Shown here: piece by piece, positions 1-10,311 of the stretch
Numbering within the stretch: the first letter of the stretch is position 1
Layout of the letters: each line of letters starts with the position of its first letter
The notes under the pieces: model-generated
Seen by the model: the letters and a program-made list of their open reading frames with translations, nothing else
Databases searched by the model: none
What the model was told of the DNA's origin: nothing
Source of the DNA: Micrasema longulum
Taxonomy: Eukaryota > Arthropoda > Insecta > Trichoptera > Brachycentridae
NCBI GenBank assembly: GCA_022494885.1
Contig: JAGVSM010004256.1
Location: 186,001 to 250,000, forward strand
Reading direction: 5' to 3'
Length of the DNA: 64,000 nt
Position numbers and translations under genes: made by a program

Positions 1-229
1 TGTGAGATCATCATCGCTAGATCGCTGACTGCCTGAAGAGCTAGATGATACTGCTACTCCCAGCCTTCGTGGAGACCAGGTAACAGAAGGAACCCTTAAA
101 AGAATGAAAATGTTTGTTGAATTCATTTGTGGTAATAAATAGACTCATAACTTTTGTTCATATGAATTGTATGTGTGTTTAAAAAAGGTGTGCCTGGTGT
201 GCTTTTAAAAATGTAATGGATATTACTTT

Positions 230-640
230 TGGAGGTAATTTTGGTTTAGTAAAATTGAGCTCTCTGATTGCCATGTGCGAATGTCAGCTTGTGAAGGAAG
301 ATACTAACCACATTATTTTGGATGCCTTATAAACAATTGTTATTCTGAATTTCTTTCAGACATTCCACTCCCTACCAATATCATAACTCTCCCGCCCTCA
401 CCTAATAAACCTGTTTATGATTTTGTGTAAATGTCCTGTAATTAATGGGAATTAAGTTGTAAATATGTTTTAGACAGTGTAATATTAGATACTTTATTAC
501 AACTTTTTTACACATTTATTTAAACACATGTATATAACTTACTAACATAAAAATGTGTATAAATGTAAAAAAAAAAAACATGACACTGGCAAGAACACCT
601 CAGCCGCGAGGTGAATTAAGCCACAAAAAAAGAGAAGAAG
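230..640 (+). mobile_element. LINE 3' end, R1-type C-terminus plus 3' UTR
   Basis: One frame near 355-430 reads DIPLPTNIITLPPSPNKPVYDFV-stop, in pieces typical of the end of R1/jockey-like LINE ORF2. Just upstream a second frame shows CQLVKEDTNHII, which resembles the end of the Cys/His motif. After the stop comes an AT-rich 3' UTR ending near 640 in GAAGAAGAGC. The sequence at 3075-3352 has the same C-terminal sense and the same 3' UTR ending, so the two are copies of one family. The copy is 5'-truncated and frameshifted, with no RT core. It lies downstream, in the sense of the minus-strand host gene, of the exon at 705-1024. Confidence 0.6.
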
Positions 641-704
641 AGCTATCTGATATTTAGTAGTATGATTGGATGTTGTAAAATACATTTTTCTAACAAATAC
701 TCAC

Positions 705-1024
705 GGGCTGCGAACAACCGGACTCGCTTCTCTTCGTAGCCCAAGGATGCCTTTTTTTGGTTGCAGTTTCCCATCAGGTCCACTGATCCGAGTGGAAGAA
801 CTAGTGCTCCCATTGCAGGAGTCTTCAGCTCCACTCTTGGGGGCGGGGGATGTCCCCAGCCAGGGGTTGGTCCTGATGCGGCTCCTCTGACGGGGGGACG
901 GGCTGGCCAGGGCAGCGGGGGGAGGGACAGTTGGCGGCGGGGGCTGAGGCAGGGTGGGGGGACCGATGCGAGGACGCCCAACATCGCAGGACTCTGATCG
1001 GCGGTGGCCAGGAGGTATGCAGCG
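705..1024 (-). CDS. Internal coding exon of an unidentified host gene (Pro/Ser-rich)
   Basis: GC-rich block in AT-rich DNA. On the minus strand a pyrimidine-rich acceptor (TTTTGTTTGAATTTTAG) ends at 1025, and a consensus donor GTGAGT lies at 704-699. The exon is 320 nt and enters in phase 0. It reads without a stop as RCIPPGHRRSESCDVG, then a poly-Pro/Ala stretch (PQPPPPTVPPPAAL), RQRSRIRTNPWLGTSPAPK, a Ser/Thr-rich stretch, and GKLQPKKGILGLRREASP. It leaves in phase 2. A second frame is also open, but it gives only Pro-rich text and runs on through both splice sites, so I prefer the phase-0 frame, which matches the exon at 4315-4596. No domain was recognised; the sequence looks like a disordered linker of a scaffold or cytoskeletal adaptor. 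The next exon lies outside the window. Confidence 0.65.
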
Positions 1025-1046
1025 CTAAAATTCAAACAAAATAACA

Positions 1047-1715
1047 GTGACTGATTTACGCAATTTAATCTCAGTAGTATCACAAAGGCTAAACATGTCA
1101 ATATCAGTCAGCAAAACAAAACATCTTACAGTATCTAGACAACCTATAAAGTGTAAGCTGACTATCAATAACAAGCCAGTGGTCATGAAATTCAGATATC
1201 TAGGAGTAGAAATCTCAAGTCATAACGATTTGTATATTAAAGTCCGAGAACAGGTCAACAAATATCAAACTGTGTCGGGGTGTCTAAGGAATGTAATATG
1301 GAAAAATAAACATATGCGTGCTGATAGTAAGGTCAGAATATACAAGGCATGTATAAGACCCATCATGACGGAAGTGCGGGCTTACACTGTTTGTATCAAA
1401 GGGCTTCTCAGAACGGCTGCAATAAAGGTCTTAAGGTCGATTACTGGAAAAACACTCCGAGACCGAATTCGTAATACTGTAATTAGAGATACGTGTGAAG
1501 TAGAGGATATCGCACGATGGAGCAGATCCAGAAGAAGATACTGGAGGGACCATGTGGACATAATGAGCAGTGACAGACTTTTGTACACTGCAGCTACTGA
1601 AATCCCATCTGGACAACGTCCGCCTGCAAGACCACCCCAGAGATGAAGGAACTTCTCATCTCAGGAGAACAACCAGTTTTCTGTAACACAGACCTTAGGC
1701 TCTCTTAAAAGATGA
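1047..1715 (+). mobile_element. LINE fragment: C-terminal third of a reverse transcriptase ORF
   Basis: An open frame from 1047 to about 1646 encodes 199 residues typical of the post-RT region of insect LINE ORF2: SVSKTKHLTVSRQPIKCKL, VVMKFRYLGVEISSH, then VREQVNKYQTVSGCLRNVIW, KVRIYKACIRPIM, LRDRIRN and RSRRRYWRDHVD. It begins after the catalytic RT motifs, so it is 5'-truncated, and it ends in a short 3' tail with GATGATGAAGAAG. It sits inside the 3.3-kb intron of the minus-strand gene, opposite to it in direction, and its start is only 22 bp from that intron's acceptor. It is non-functional by itself, but the frame is intact, suggesting a fairly recent insertion. Confidence 0.8.
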
Positions 1716-3074
1716 TGAAGAAGAAATCACAGTGAAAGGGGCAATAAAAGCAGTATAATTAAATTCAATTGAAATTGCGATTAATGGAATTGAAATTTTA
1801 AAAAGTAGTTCGTTTGATGACAAAAAGAAATGTTTATTTTAGTATGAACTAAAATCGATAGGAAGACCCTGTCAAAACGGGGAATGAAAATGTGGAAAGC
1901 GCTTTAATTGAGTAGCAATTTCCAACTAATTTATGAATTGAAAAAAAAAATTGCTAAAAGTATTTTGAATAAACAAAGTCGAGAATTTACAAGATGAAGT
2001 GAAATATTTTTTCGTACATTTTTTTTCTGTTTCTTGTACAAAAGTGTGACTGTAGATTAATAACAAGTAAAGAAATCATACGATTTCGCCATTTTAAAAC
2101 GATGTTTTTTTCGAAATTGCGCCATTAAAAAAAATAAGACCAAAACAATGATTTTAACAATTTTTTTTTTACGACTATTGAAGGAATATTTTTACCTTAA
2201 ATTTTAGAAAAATACTACAAAATTTGTATGATTTAAAATGCTTGCATTTCTTTTGAAATACCAAACTATTAAACAAATATATTATCCCATATTAATTTAT
2301 CATATTAAAAAAAAAACTTCAATGCGTCGTCTTTACATGAGTACCAATAAACCTGAATTTAGTCTAAATTTCAAGAGACGTAATGTCGAAAAGTAAGTAT
2401 GAATATTATAGTTTAAGCATATTTTTTTATCAGAACTGCCTCAGAAAATGATTATTTCTGTTTAATATTTGCTTATTTAATTTTGATTTTAAGTACACGA
2501 TTTTTATGAGATTACCGCTTTAATACTCTACATTTGCGTATTATTATACGAGTTTATTGCATTTAGGGATTTAAATGAATAAAAAAAGATTAAATCAGAG
2601 ATGAATGATGAAAAATGAAAACAGAAAGCGATACCTTCCGGCCACCCGAAGCGGTTTGCATCCAAACGTACCTCTTAGTGCACATTAAAATTAGCACCGA
2701 TTAGCACTAAGAACAAATATTTCACAAATCCTAACATAGAATGCAAATAATCAGTACTACCTTTTTGTTTTAGCAGTTCTCTTAGCTAAGTGAATGACGA
2801 ATGGAAAAATGTATTAATATAAGTAGGACGCATGTTTTAGTCATTAGCACCATAAAATATCATAATAAATTTATGAATATGTTTTGTGTCTTAGAAATGC
2901 TTGACCGATGATTTCACAGGTCAACCAATGAATATAATATTTGTGCACTTAACTAGTATTTTTAAAATAAGTATTATATTTAGTATGTGTTTTTATGGAA
3001 GTTTCATTATTATTTACCTTGCTTAAAATGCACAGGGTTTATATTTACTTACTCATAAAAGAGATGGATATTTC
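1716..3074. other. AT-rich intron with no recognisable element
   Basis: This is intronic DNA between the exons at 705-1024 and 4315-4596. I see poly-A/T runs and no open frame longer than chance. Nothing matches the repeat families defined elsewhere in the window. Confidence 0.4.
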
Positions 3075-3352
3075 TCCAAAATCAGCGTCCCATTACCCGA
3101 TAATATTTAAACTCTCTTGTCCCCACCCAATAAACAGATATTAAAATTTTTATGAAAATATGTAGTTATATATGGAAAGTTGTAAATAAGTTATATATTA
3201 TGTTAAGTGTATGCAATATTAAATACTAACACACTAACTTGTATGTATAGTACTAACACATGTGTAAATATTTAAATAAGATATCTTAAACTTGACATTG
3301 GCTAGAACACCCCAGTTAGGGGTGAAAAAAACCAAAAAAACTAAGAAGAAGA
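3075..3352 (+). mobile_element. LINE 3' end, second copy of the family at 230-640
   Basis: It begins with a decayed version of the same C-terminus (SVPLPDNI, then LLSPPNK) and continues into the same 3' UTR. The end TTGACATTGGCTAGAACACC followed by AACTAAGAAGAAGA parallels TGACACTGGCAAGAACACC and AGAGAAGAAGAGC in the first copy. Both are on the plus strand, about 2.8 kb apart. Confidence 0.6.
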
Positions 3353-3467
3353 TGGATATTTCTTTTTATAAATGCTAGCCGGTTGTTCCGACCAAAAAAA
3401 TATGTTAAAAAAAGTTATATAAATGCTGCGTTTTTGTCCCTTAGGGTAAGTTGCACCAAAAAACAGT

Positions 3468-3865
3468 ATTTTGATAATTTCCAAATGTTTGTAGACAAGG
3501 ATGGATTTCCCTCGCTTAGAAGGTGTCAAGATTGAAATTTGTTGCAACAGAGAAGGAAAACACGTTTGAGAAGGAAATATGGAAGTCTTGGCTTAGGGCT
3601 TATGGTCATAAGTGGTTTAAGGGGCCACTTTACACACTGTGTAATATTCATGATTATGTATATGTTTAAACACCCACATTTACTCAACTCTTTCGTCGAA
3701 TGAATTTTGTGAAGTAAAAGAGCTAAAACCTTTATTTATGTGGGTGAGATTCATCTGGTTTAATTATTTCACCAAGTAGACAACCCTCCCTGTTGCAGTA
3801 AATTTGTAAATTACTAACTCCCTATGCAGTTAAATCCAGCTTGTCTACAAACTTTGGACATACTC
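3468..3865. repeat. MITE family A copy (foldback family best seen at 59631-59948)
   Basis: It contains the family blocks AAATGTTTGTAGACAAG at the left, a central TGGAAGTC...GGGCTTATG...CCACTTTACACACTGTG, then AAAGAGCTAAAACCTTTATT. On the right comes TTGTCTACAAACTTTGGACA, the inverted partner of the left end. The terminal inverted repeat TGTCCAAATGTTTGTAGACA recurs in other copies. No coding capacity is visible. Confidence 0.6.
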
Positions 3866-3972
3866 AAAACATTGCTGATGTAAATATACAGTGAGAAAGT
3901 TCCGTATTTTTTATTTTTTGTTTATTAGCGCAGTGATTTTTCAAAGTTTGGTAATTTTTAAATTACGAAACG

Positions 3973-3988
3973 CGTGTGACGTCACACG
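3973..3988. promoter_or_regulatory. Perfect 16-bp palindrome with a CRE core (TGACGTCA)
   Basis: CGTGTGACGTCACACG is a perfect palindrome centred on the CREB/ATF core. Three ATTGG motifs (reverse CCAAT) lie at about 4014-4075. A second TGACGTCA occurs at 4870-4877, on the other side of the exon at 4315-4596. These may be regulatory sites of an internal promoter, or a repeat-family motif; sequence alone cannot decide. Confidence 0.25.
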
Positions 3989-4314
3989 TTTTCTTCGATG
4001 AATTCTGACGATTGGTGAATTGGCTTCCCGTAAATTGGAGATTCATTACAACTCTCTATAATTGGCTGATTCGGGAGAACTAGTGACGACCTTCAAAGTG
4101 GTTCGTTTTTATTGAAATCATTTTTCATTTTGGGTATAATTTAATGCTCTAATGTTTAACGTGTGGAAACAATATCACTTTGGAACATTTTCATTGCCTT
4201 ATACCTAAAATTCCGAATTCGTCTAACAACTCAACACTGGGATATCTGAGAGCCTTTTTTAAAAAAAAATCGACGATCGACTTTTGAGCGTCATTAGATT
4301 AGTCTATTCATTAC

Positions 4315-4596
4315 CTTTGGTAATTCCTTGGTGGTGGGCGGCGCAGTCTCCGCTGCCTGGGGCCGCGGGGCGGGGGCTGGGGTGGGGGCGGCGGCGAGGG
4401 CGGCAGCCTGCTGGAAGTAGTGGGTGCCGGTCCTGATGTTGATGTAGTACTCGGGGGGGCACGCGGCGCCGGGCGAAGTCCCGTCCGTGGAGTAGCCCGT
4501 GGAGTAGGCGCTCTCGGGGGACGACAGGGAGGCTCCGCCCGCCGGGGGCAACATGGCCTCCAAACTACCGCCGCCGCCGCTGCCGCTGCTGCAGCT
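4315..4596 (-). CDS. Internal coding exon of the same unidentified host gene (Tyr-rich patch)
   Basis: On the minus strand an acceptor ending TTTCCAG stands before 4596 and a donor GTAATG follows 4315 (AAAG|GTAATG). The exon is 282 nt, exactly 94 codons, with phase 0 at both ends. It reads SCSSGSGGGGSLEAMLPP, then SPESAYSTGYSTDGTSPG, PPEYYINIRTGTHYFQQ, an Ala/Pro-rich linker (AAALAAAPTPAPAPRPQAAE) and TTKELPK. The Ser/Tyr patch followed by the aromatic EYYINIRTGTHYF motif is the most conserved-looking stretch in the window and suggests a docking or phospho-regulated segment. Its 3' end joins the exon at 705-1024 in frame, and its 5' end is in phase with the exon ending at 13857. I do not recognise the gene. 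Confidence 0.75.
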
Positions 4597-4869
4597 CTGG
4601 AAACATGTGCATTTTTTGTTTGTTTATTTATTAAAATATTTATTTGGAGCAAAGCGCATTTTGCCTATAATAGGGAAATATCACTTTATTTAAAAACATT
4701 TTTAAAGTAATGAAATACTGTCCAGTAAAAAAACATTTTTTGATATTTATTTGTAATTTTGAATTTCCACAAAAACTGTGATTCTATTGGCCACGCCCCT
4801 AATACGTCACTATTCATGTTTATTTGGTCCTTGCCATATAAATTTTGTGTAGAACAATATCACAAAACT

Positions 4870-4877
4870 TGACGTCA
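4870..4877. promoter_or_regulatory. Second CRE core (TGACGTCA)
   Basis: This perfect CRE octamer lies 274 bp upstream, in the gene's sense, of the 4315-4596 exon. A GC-box-like GCCACGCCCC lies at about 4790-4799 and a TATA-like CATATAAAT near 4835. It could mark an alternative promoter, but no transcript evidence is available. Confidence 0.2.
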
Positions 4878-5611
4878 TAACATCCAAGGCCAAACACGTC
4901 GCGTTTTTCTACGAACGTGTTTTTATTGACCTTCTTTTTTACATTTATGTATGAAAACATTTTTTCACAACATCCATATTGATTTTAAAAATACAATTAA
5001 TTACTCTAAATCCATTTCATATATTTTTATCTGTATTCGTAGTATGTGATATTTTCCTATTCTGGCATGGTTTCGGGGTGGAAAAAAAGCCTACATGCCA
5101 AAACCTCATTGAATCAATGTCAAAAAGAGTAATGATATTGATATGTGGTATTTACTCGGTACCTACTAATTTTATTTTTAAAATTTAAAACATGATATTT
5201 TAACAGACTAAATTATTCTGTTCGGTACTTTACACTGATGATACGTATCCTTCGAACTCTGAATAAAATATGAAATAAATTATTAAACTGTTTATAAAAA
5301 CAATGTTTTCAATGCTCTCTTAGATACGACGCGACAACCAACAGATCCGTTCTGTAGCAAACCGTTTGTGATTCTAACCGGACTACAATACGATACCGAA
5401 TACCGAGAATGTTAATTTACTTACTAAACACCCGGTAATGGAACCTTGCGGATAATTTATTCATGAACATAATCGAAACCCGGATAACTCTGTCCAAATC
5501 CGATACAACTCTAGACGTAATACATTAATTATTGATAAACAGTATCCGTGGCGAAGGGATACTTAGTTAAATTAAACATAATAAAAAATAGAGCCGGTTC
5601 TTCATTCGACA
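4878..5611. other. Intron, no recognised feature
   Basis: AT-rich DNA upstream of the LINE fragment at 5612. The reading frames present are short and have no recognisable motif. Confidence 0.35.
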
Positions 5612-6108
5612 AATAATAGTTTAAAGCACTCCCTGAAATAAACAGACTACAAAGACAGCAAAATAAAATATTAAAGTTAGTATATGACCTTCCCTATCTA
5701 ACAGCAACTAAAGAACTATTTAAACAAACTAAACAATTAAATGTAACTGAATTCTTTAAACTAGAATCCTTAAAATTTATTCATAAATTAGCCACTGATG
5801 TAATTGTAGACGAAGAATTAAAACTTGAAAAAAACTGTAGTGAACATGAACACAATACGAGAATATCAGAAAAATATCATATACAACCTTTTAAAACGAG
5901 AAAAGGACAATCGGGACTAATAAACCATGGACTGAAATTATACAATAAACTACCAGACAAAACTAAACAAAAGACTCAGACAACCTTTACAAAAGATGTT
6001 AAAAATATTATTATTAACAGTAGAATGCGAATTTTAAAAGTAAAACTATTTTGTTAAATGTATGTAACCCGTAAGGGTTTATCAATGAAATTTAAATAAA
6101 AAAATATT
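5612..6108 (+). mobile_element. LINE C-terminus plus 3' end (CR1/jockey-like), frame open but lacking a start
   Basis: An ATG-less frame runs from about 5612 to the TAA at 6055-6057, roughly 145 codons. It reads INRLQRQQNKILKLVYDLP, TKELFKQTKQLNV, LESLKFIHKLA, EHNTRISEKYHIQPFKTRKG and LINHGLKLYNKLPDKTK. This is the layout of LINE C-termini after the RT domain, and a decayed minus-strand copy with the same order lies at 52360-52860. A short 3' UTR with CCCGTAAGGGTTT is also shared (CCCTTACGG in the other copy). 5'-truncated; the intact frame argues for a young copy. Confidence 0.75.
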
Positions 6109-6287
6109 GAAACGAAAGCGAAATATTGAACAGGTACTGAATTCTAATGTTTAATACTTTTTTAAAAATATAATAAATAAACCGAATGTACCTCAAGTAG
6201 ATTAAACCTATTCATGACGTGGAACTCAAAAAAGGATTGGCATTCTATCCGCCATACTGATTTGTATTGTGACAGTAATTAATCAAA

Positions 6288-6405
6288 AGTATATTGTTAT
6301 ATATTAAGTATAAGTGTCCTCGGCACGGGTAACCCCAGTAAGGTCACAATATTTTTATTATAGTAAGTAAGATAAACAATATGAATAAATAAATAAATTA
6401 TTATT
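6288..6405 (+). repeat. LINE-type 3' end with (TAAA)n tail
   Basis: GTGTCCTCGGCACGGGTAAC, then CCCAGTAAGGTCACA and an AATAAATAAATAAATT tail. The same sequence occurs inverted at 46305-46430 (GTTACCCGTACCGAGGACAC, TTTATTTATTTA). It is probably the 3' terminus of a LINE or SINE; no coding part was found. Confidence 0.55.
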
Positions 6406-6835
6406 TTTAGTCTCAATGCATGTACGAGTATGTATACGTTTAAATTAGTTACTATGATTTCATCCGCGTGTGATGACGTGGGCAAAGCTGCAATTTCAGA
6501 GTTGAAAAAAATGTGATTTTTTAATGAAGTGTAAAAATGGAGGAGGTTAGTAAACCATGAAACCTATAGTAATTTATTCGTTTTTTTATGTTAAAAAACA
6601 TTTTTAAAAATGCATTACTTTAGTTTAAAAAATCATGTATGGAACTAGGGTATTTTTTTTTTACTTTTGAAAAAAAAATGTATTTTTGTTACTTCATTAA
6701 CAACCAGAATTCTTCGTCATGATTGGGTTTTTTAGTATATTTTTTTGTAAAATACTAAATCAATACACAATGCAGATCGTAAATGCAAGTGCAAATTTAA
6801 AATCTGCAATTTTTACAATGCAATATTTCATAGCA

Positions 6836-6958
6836 CCTGAAGCGTAATACTGATCAAATTAGGTTTACGTACCTAACAGATGATCGAGATTTCCTGCATT
6901 CGGGGTTGCAATTCAGTGCCTTATGCCTCATCAGGTGCGAATAATGATATGATGATGA
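6836..6958 (+). repeat. SINE family 3, 3' half only
   Basis: CACCTGAAGCGTAATACTGATC, in pieces, then GATGATCGAGA, TTCAGTGCCTTATGCC and TCAGGTGCGAATAATGATA match the body of the tRNA-headed elements at 33561 and 35349. The tRNA-like head is missing, and the copy ends in ATGATGATG. Confidence 0.6.
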
Positions 6959-7482
6959 TTACTTAGATATTAAAACGGACTTTTTATAAAAAAGTTATAA
7001 AAAAATTAAAACATTTTTTTTATAAAACACCCATTTTTTAATAAACCAAATAATAATTTGAAGGGAAGAAAAAAGTACTGTTTCACAAATAGGTTTTTTA
7101 AAAAACGATTTCATTTTACCTCACTTTGATGGGCAAATAGCAGAATATCAGAATGTGACAGTTTAATCTTGTAATGGAAAAGCAGCATAAAAGCAGCATA
7201 AAAGCGCCCATACTAAGCGAGTACTATAACGTGACAAAAGCTCGTACAGACGACAGAATCACCATAAATCACTCAGTAACGAAATTACCCAAAAAACCGA
7301 CCGAATCCTATTAAGATAACGAATAGCGTGTGGTCACACCTTGATGTTTGTGAAAAATTGAAAATAAAAGTTTGAATGTATTAAGTTGTGTCTGTTTTAT
7401 GAGCACCAAAAGTAAAACAAAATGGCAAAGGTTATACGCCATTCGAAAGAAAGTTTTCTCTCTACAAGATATTATGTTGCTT
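6959..7482. other. Intron, no recognised feature
   Basis: AT-rich sequence with a small direct duplication of AAAAGCAGCAT near 7180-7205. No gene or repeat-family match was seen. Confidence 0.35.
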
Positions 7483-8114
7483 TTATTTATTTATTTATTT
7501 TTTTGTACTACAACAGGTCACGAGGCCCAATTACAGTGGTGAATTATTTTATTTTATTTTTATTTTATTTCGGATTTTTACAGCTATTACATAAACAAAA
7601 TAAGTAGAAAAATCCTAACAATGCTAAAGCCAATTAAAAAAATCCACTGTAAATATAATGACACATAATATATAAAAAAAGAAGTTTAGTAATTGTATTT
7701 GTGTGACGTTGTATTCATGTGTATGTGAATGTGTGTATGCGTGAATGAGGGAGAGGATACATGTGCGTGTGGGAATGAATGAGGGAGAGGGTGCGTGTGT
7801 ATGGGTGTGTAAGTATAAAAAAATAATTGTTTAAAACTTGTAATTGTATTAAAAATGGTACAATAAAGAGCTTAGTAAAAAGTTAGAAACCTTTTTATTA
7901 AAATTCAAATCAAGAATTGATATAATTGTATTTTTTTTTGAAATTTAACTGATACACATCGAATGAATAATGTGCGACGAGTCCTACATTACATCACAAA
8001 ACACCCAGGCTTGAGAAGAATCACATTGAATTTTTGTGTTCTCACCGGGAGTCGAACCCGGAACCTTCCGTGAGTGAGTCAAGCGTCTTGACCACTAGAC
8101 CACGGAGACCGCCG
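7483..8114 (-). mobile_element. SINE family 1, split by a ~440-bp insertion
   Basis: The tRNA-like head is on the minus strand at 8114-8040: CTCCGTGGTCTAGTGGTCAA (A-box region) and GGTTCGACTCCC (B box). The body continues to 7986 with AAGCCTGGGTGTTTTGTGATG. The rest of the body (CACTGTAATTGGGCC, ACCTGTTGTAGT) is at 7546-7483. Comparison with the uninterrupted copy at 49166-49372 shows that 7547-7985 is inserted material, with TA-rich and GTGTG-rich sequence. This is not a functional tRNA gene. Confidence 0.65.
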
Positions 8115-8251
8115 TATTTTATTTTATGTTACGCATATTATTTTATTCGATTCGGAATGAAGCTGCCAAAGCTGCTCGCGATATTTACGTAGCGTACAGT
8201 GAAGATGCTAGAATTAATGACTGATTTGTTGTAAAATAATTAAAAAGAATA

Positions 8252-8940
8252 CATTAATTTATTTATTCATTTATTTAAACGCCTTGTAGGCTTTTACATG
8301 TTTTACGTGTATTTATATATAAAGAACAGACATATTTTACACAAAAGTAGCAAAAAATTTAAAATGAAGTAATAAGAAAAAGAAAATAAAAATATATAAA
8401 ACTAATCTTACATATAGTACATGCATACATTTATTCCAGTAGAAAGAACAGAAGTTCATTTTTTCCTATCGGTTATATTAAAAGAATCTTAAAATTAGAA
8501 GAATGTAGAAAAATAATAATTAAGAATACAGATATAAGTTAACAAAAGGTATACAATACAAAACAACATAGTATTTTTTAAGAATTTAAATTTGGATTTT
8601 GCGTATTCGTTGGCAAACACATGAATTCTCCTCATAGGCGAGTGTGCACTGTAGTTAGTTGTAGATACATTTATATAGAAGAGTTTATTAAATCGAGTAA
8701 TCCGGCCTGGCACTCGCAAGTTAATTAGTTTTAACAGTTCGGAACAGTCAAATATTGAATTTAATATTTTAAACAAAAATAACAAATCATATAATTTTCT
8801 TCTAGTTTCTAATGTGTGTAAATTTAAATATTTATTTAAGTATGTATAATTAATATGTTCAACTGAAATACCCAATTTAAAATTTACGAAACGTAAAAAT
8901 TTATGTTGAATTCTTTCGATATTATTAATATGCACATATT
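8252..8940 (-). mobile_element. LINE fragment: jockey/CR1-type C-terminus with 3' UTR and tail
   Basis: The minus-strand frame from 8935 to 8495 reads NNIERIQHKFLRFVNFKLG, then LHTLETRRKLYDLLFLFKIL, SELLKLINLRVPGRITR and NKLFYINVSTTNYSAHSPM. This is the usual C-terminal block of jockey-like LINEs (IQ..FLRF..., RR...DL.FL.KI.N, ...NLRVP...). The 3' UTR extends to about 8252, where TAAATAAATGAATAAATAAA forms the tail. It is 5'-truncated and lacks the RT core. Confidence 0.8.
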
Positions 8941-9532
8941 ATTTTCTTTCGATATTATTATATTATTTCTTTGATATTATTAATATTCTTTCGATATTAT
9001 TGTTATTATTATATTATTATCGATTAATTTATTGTATTTTTTTATTGAGTCTTCTTGTTTTCTTCATTTTAAAAAAACGGACCCAACTTAGGATAACACA
9101 TAATTTAGAATTGTAGAAAAAAGCGGATATTTTTTTTTAACAAAATTTAAAAAAAAGACATTTTAAAAATGTATTGAAATTATTTTTGTATACACAGTAC
9201 ATGTTGCACCTCAAGAATAACAGTGGCATAATTCAAAAAACTCATTTTTACAGGACAGCAGTTACACACACACCCGCGTTATTAATAAACATTCATTCGC
9301 AAGTTCATTCACTTCTGCCATCTTGTTTTTAATGGAGAATATATTATTATTCGAGAACATTTCTGCCTACTTTAATTTAGGATTTGTGCCATTTTTATCG
9401 CTCAGGTGCGATGTGTTTATTCTACGATATCAAATTTACAAGTTCGATAAAACACTTCAATGATTTCATTTAAAAGTCGAACTTTTTTCATTTTCAAGAT
9501 TTACTTAAATATTTCAATTTTTGGGGCATTTT
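8941..9532. other. Intron, no recognised feature
   Basis: Begins with a degenerate repeat of TTTCGATATTATT units (8945-9020) next to the end of the LINE fragment, then AT-rich DNA. Confidence 0.35.
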
Positions 9533-9650
9533 CAAGGAGTCGTAGTAAACTAACTTAGAAAATGAGAATCCAGTTGTGACAGAGTGGGGTTCGAACCATG
9601 GACCTCTGGTCCGTGAGTCCGAGACAATAGCCACGAGATCACAACCCGGT
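9533..9650 (-). mobile_element. SINE family 2 copy (tRNA-like head)
   Basis: Minus strand from 9650: CCGGGTTGTGATCTCGTGGC, ACTCACGGACCAGAGG and the B-box-like GGTTCGAACCCC, then a body with GTCACAACTGGATTCTCATT and ending near AAATGCCCCA. Relatives lie at 14716, 26051 and 50912. Confidence 0.6.
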
Positions 9651-10153
9651 TATTGTAGATTCCTGATGTTGGTTGTTGATCGCAGAATAATAATATTTAT
9701 TGTTAGTTGTCAGTAGTCGCAATGTCGCAAGAAAGCTTGTTTTGTCAAGTGTGAAACTGCCCGTTATCTATCACGGCGTCGAATACATTCTGCGAATGCT
9801 TACGCGTAATTTTTAATCCCAAAAACTGCCCCGTGTAAAACAGTAAATAAAATGGCCAAGGATTCGTCAAAAAAAATATTGTACAAGAAACTGCTCAAGA
9901 GCTCTTGTGCATTTTTCCGACCCATGTAATTTATTTCAAATTAATTTACAGTTTACATATTCAAGAACTTACAATGGCTTTATGCCCCCATGTTAATCCA
10001 TAATTTTATTTTTAACAAAGAAAAAATACAGTAAATTGAAATAAATTATTACGTTTTATATAATAACATATATATAGGACAAAGCGGGAGAGATAGATTA
10101 TAATAACCATATATTAAACTACGCATAACATTTAAATGAACTAAAACATAGGA

Positions 10154-10311
10154 CCTTACGTATAAACCTGGTTTAAAGTTACGCCTAGGCATAGTGGTAA
10201 AATTAGGATGGGAATACCATTTTTATTCAACCACTATAATAAGGATGGTATTCCCATCCGTATATTACCACTTTGCCAAGGCGTAACTTTATACCAAGTT
10301 TATGAGTAAGG
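10154..10311. repeat. Foldback MITE family B, copy 1
   Basis: This is an imperfect palindrome of about 158 bp. The left arm CCTTAC...ATAAACCTGG, TAAAGTTACGCCTAGGCA, TAGTGGTAA and GGATGGGAATACCA reappears inverted on the right as TGGTATTCCCATCC, TTACCACTTTGCCAAGGCGT, AACTTTATACCAAGTTTAT and GTAAGG. A second copy is at 55976-56136. No coding capacity. Confidence 0.8.

Noticed and set aside
643..1101. 152-codon minus-strand ORF over the 705-1024 exon
   Set aside because: It reads the exon in another frame, as Pro-rich low complexity, and runs through both splice sites. The phase-0 frame fits the neighbouring exon.
1382..1616. Minus-strand ORFs inside the LINE at 1047-1715
   Set aside because: They are antisense shadows of the LINE reverse-transcriptase frame.
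4420..4710. Plus-strand 96-codon ORF (MGAGPDVDVV...)
   Set aside because: It is the complement of the minus-strand exon at 4315-4596 and then runs into intron sequence.
8040..8114. tRNA gene on the minus strand
   Set aside because: A and B boxes are present, but the same head with a constant non-tRNA body recurs at 11391 and 49166, so it is a SINE.
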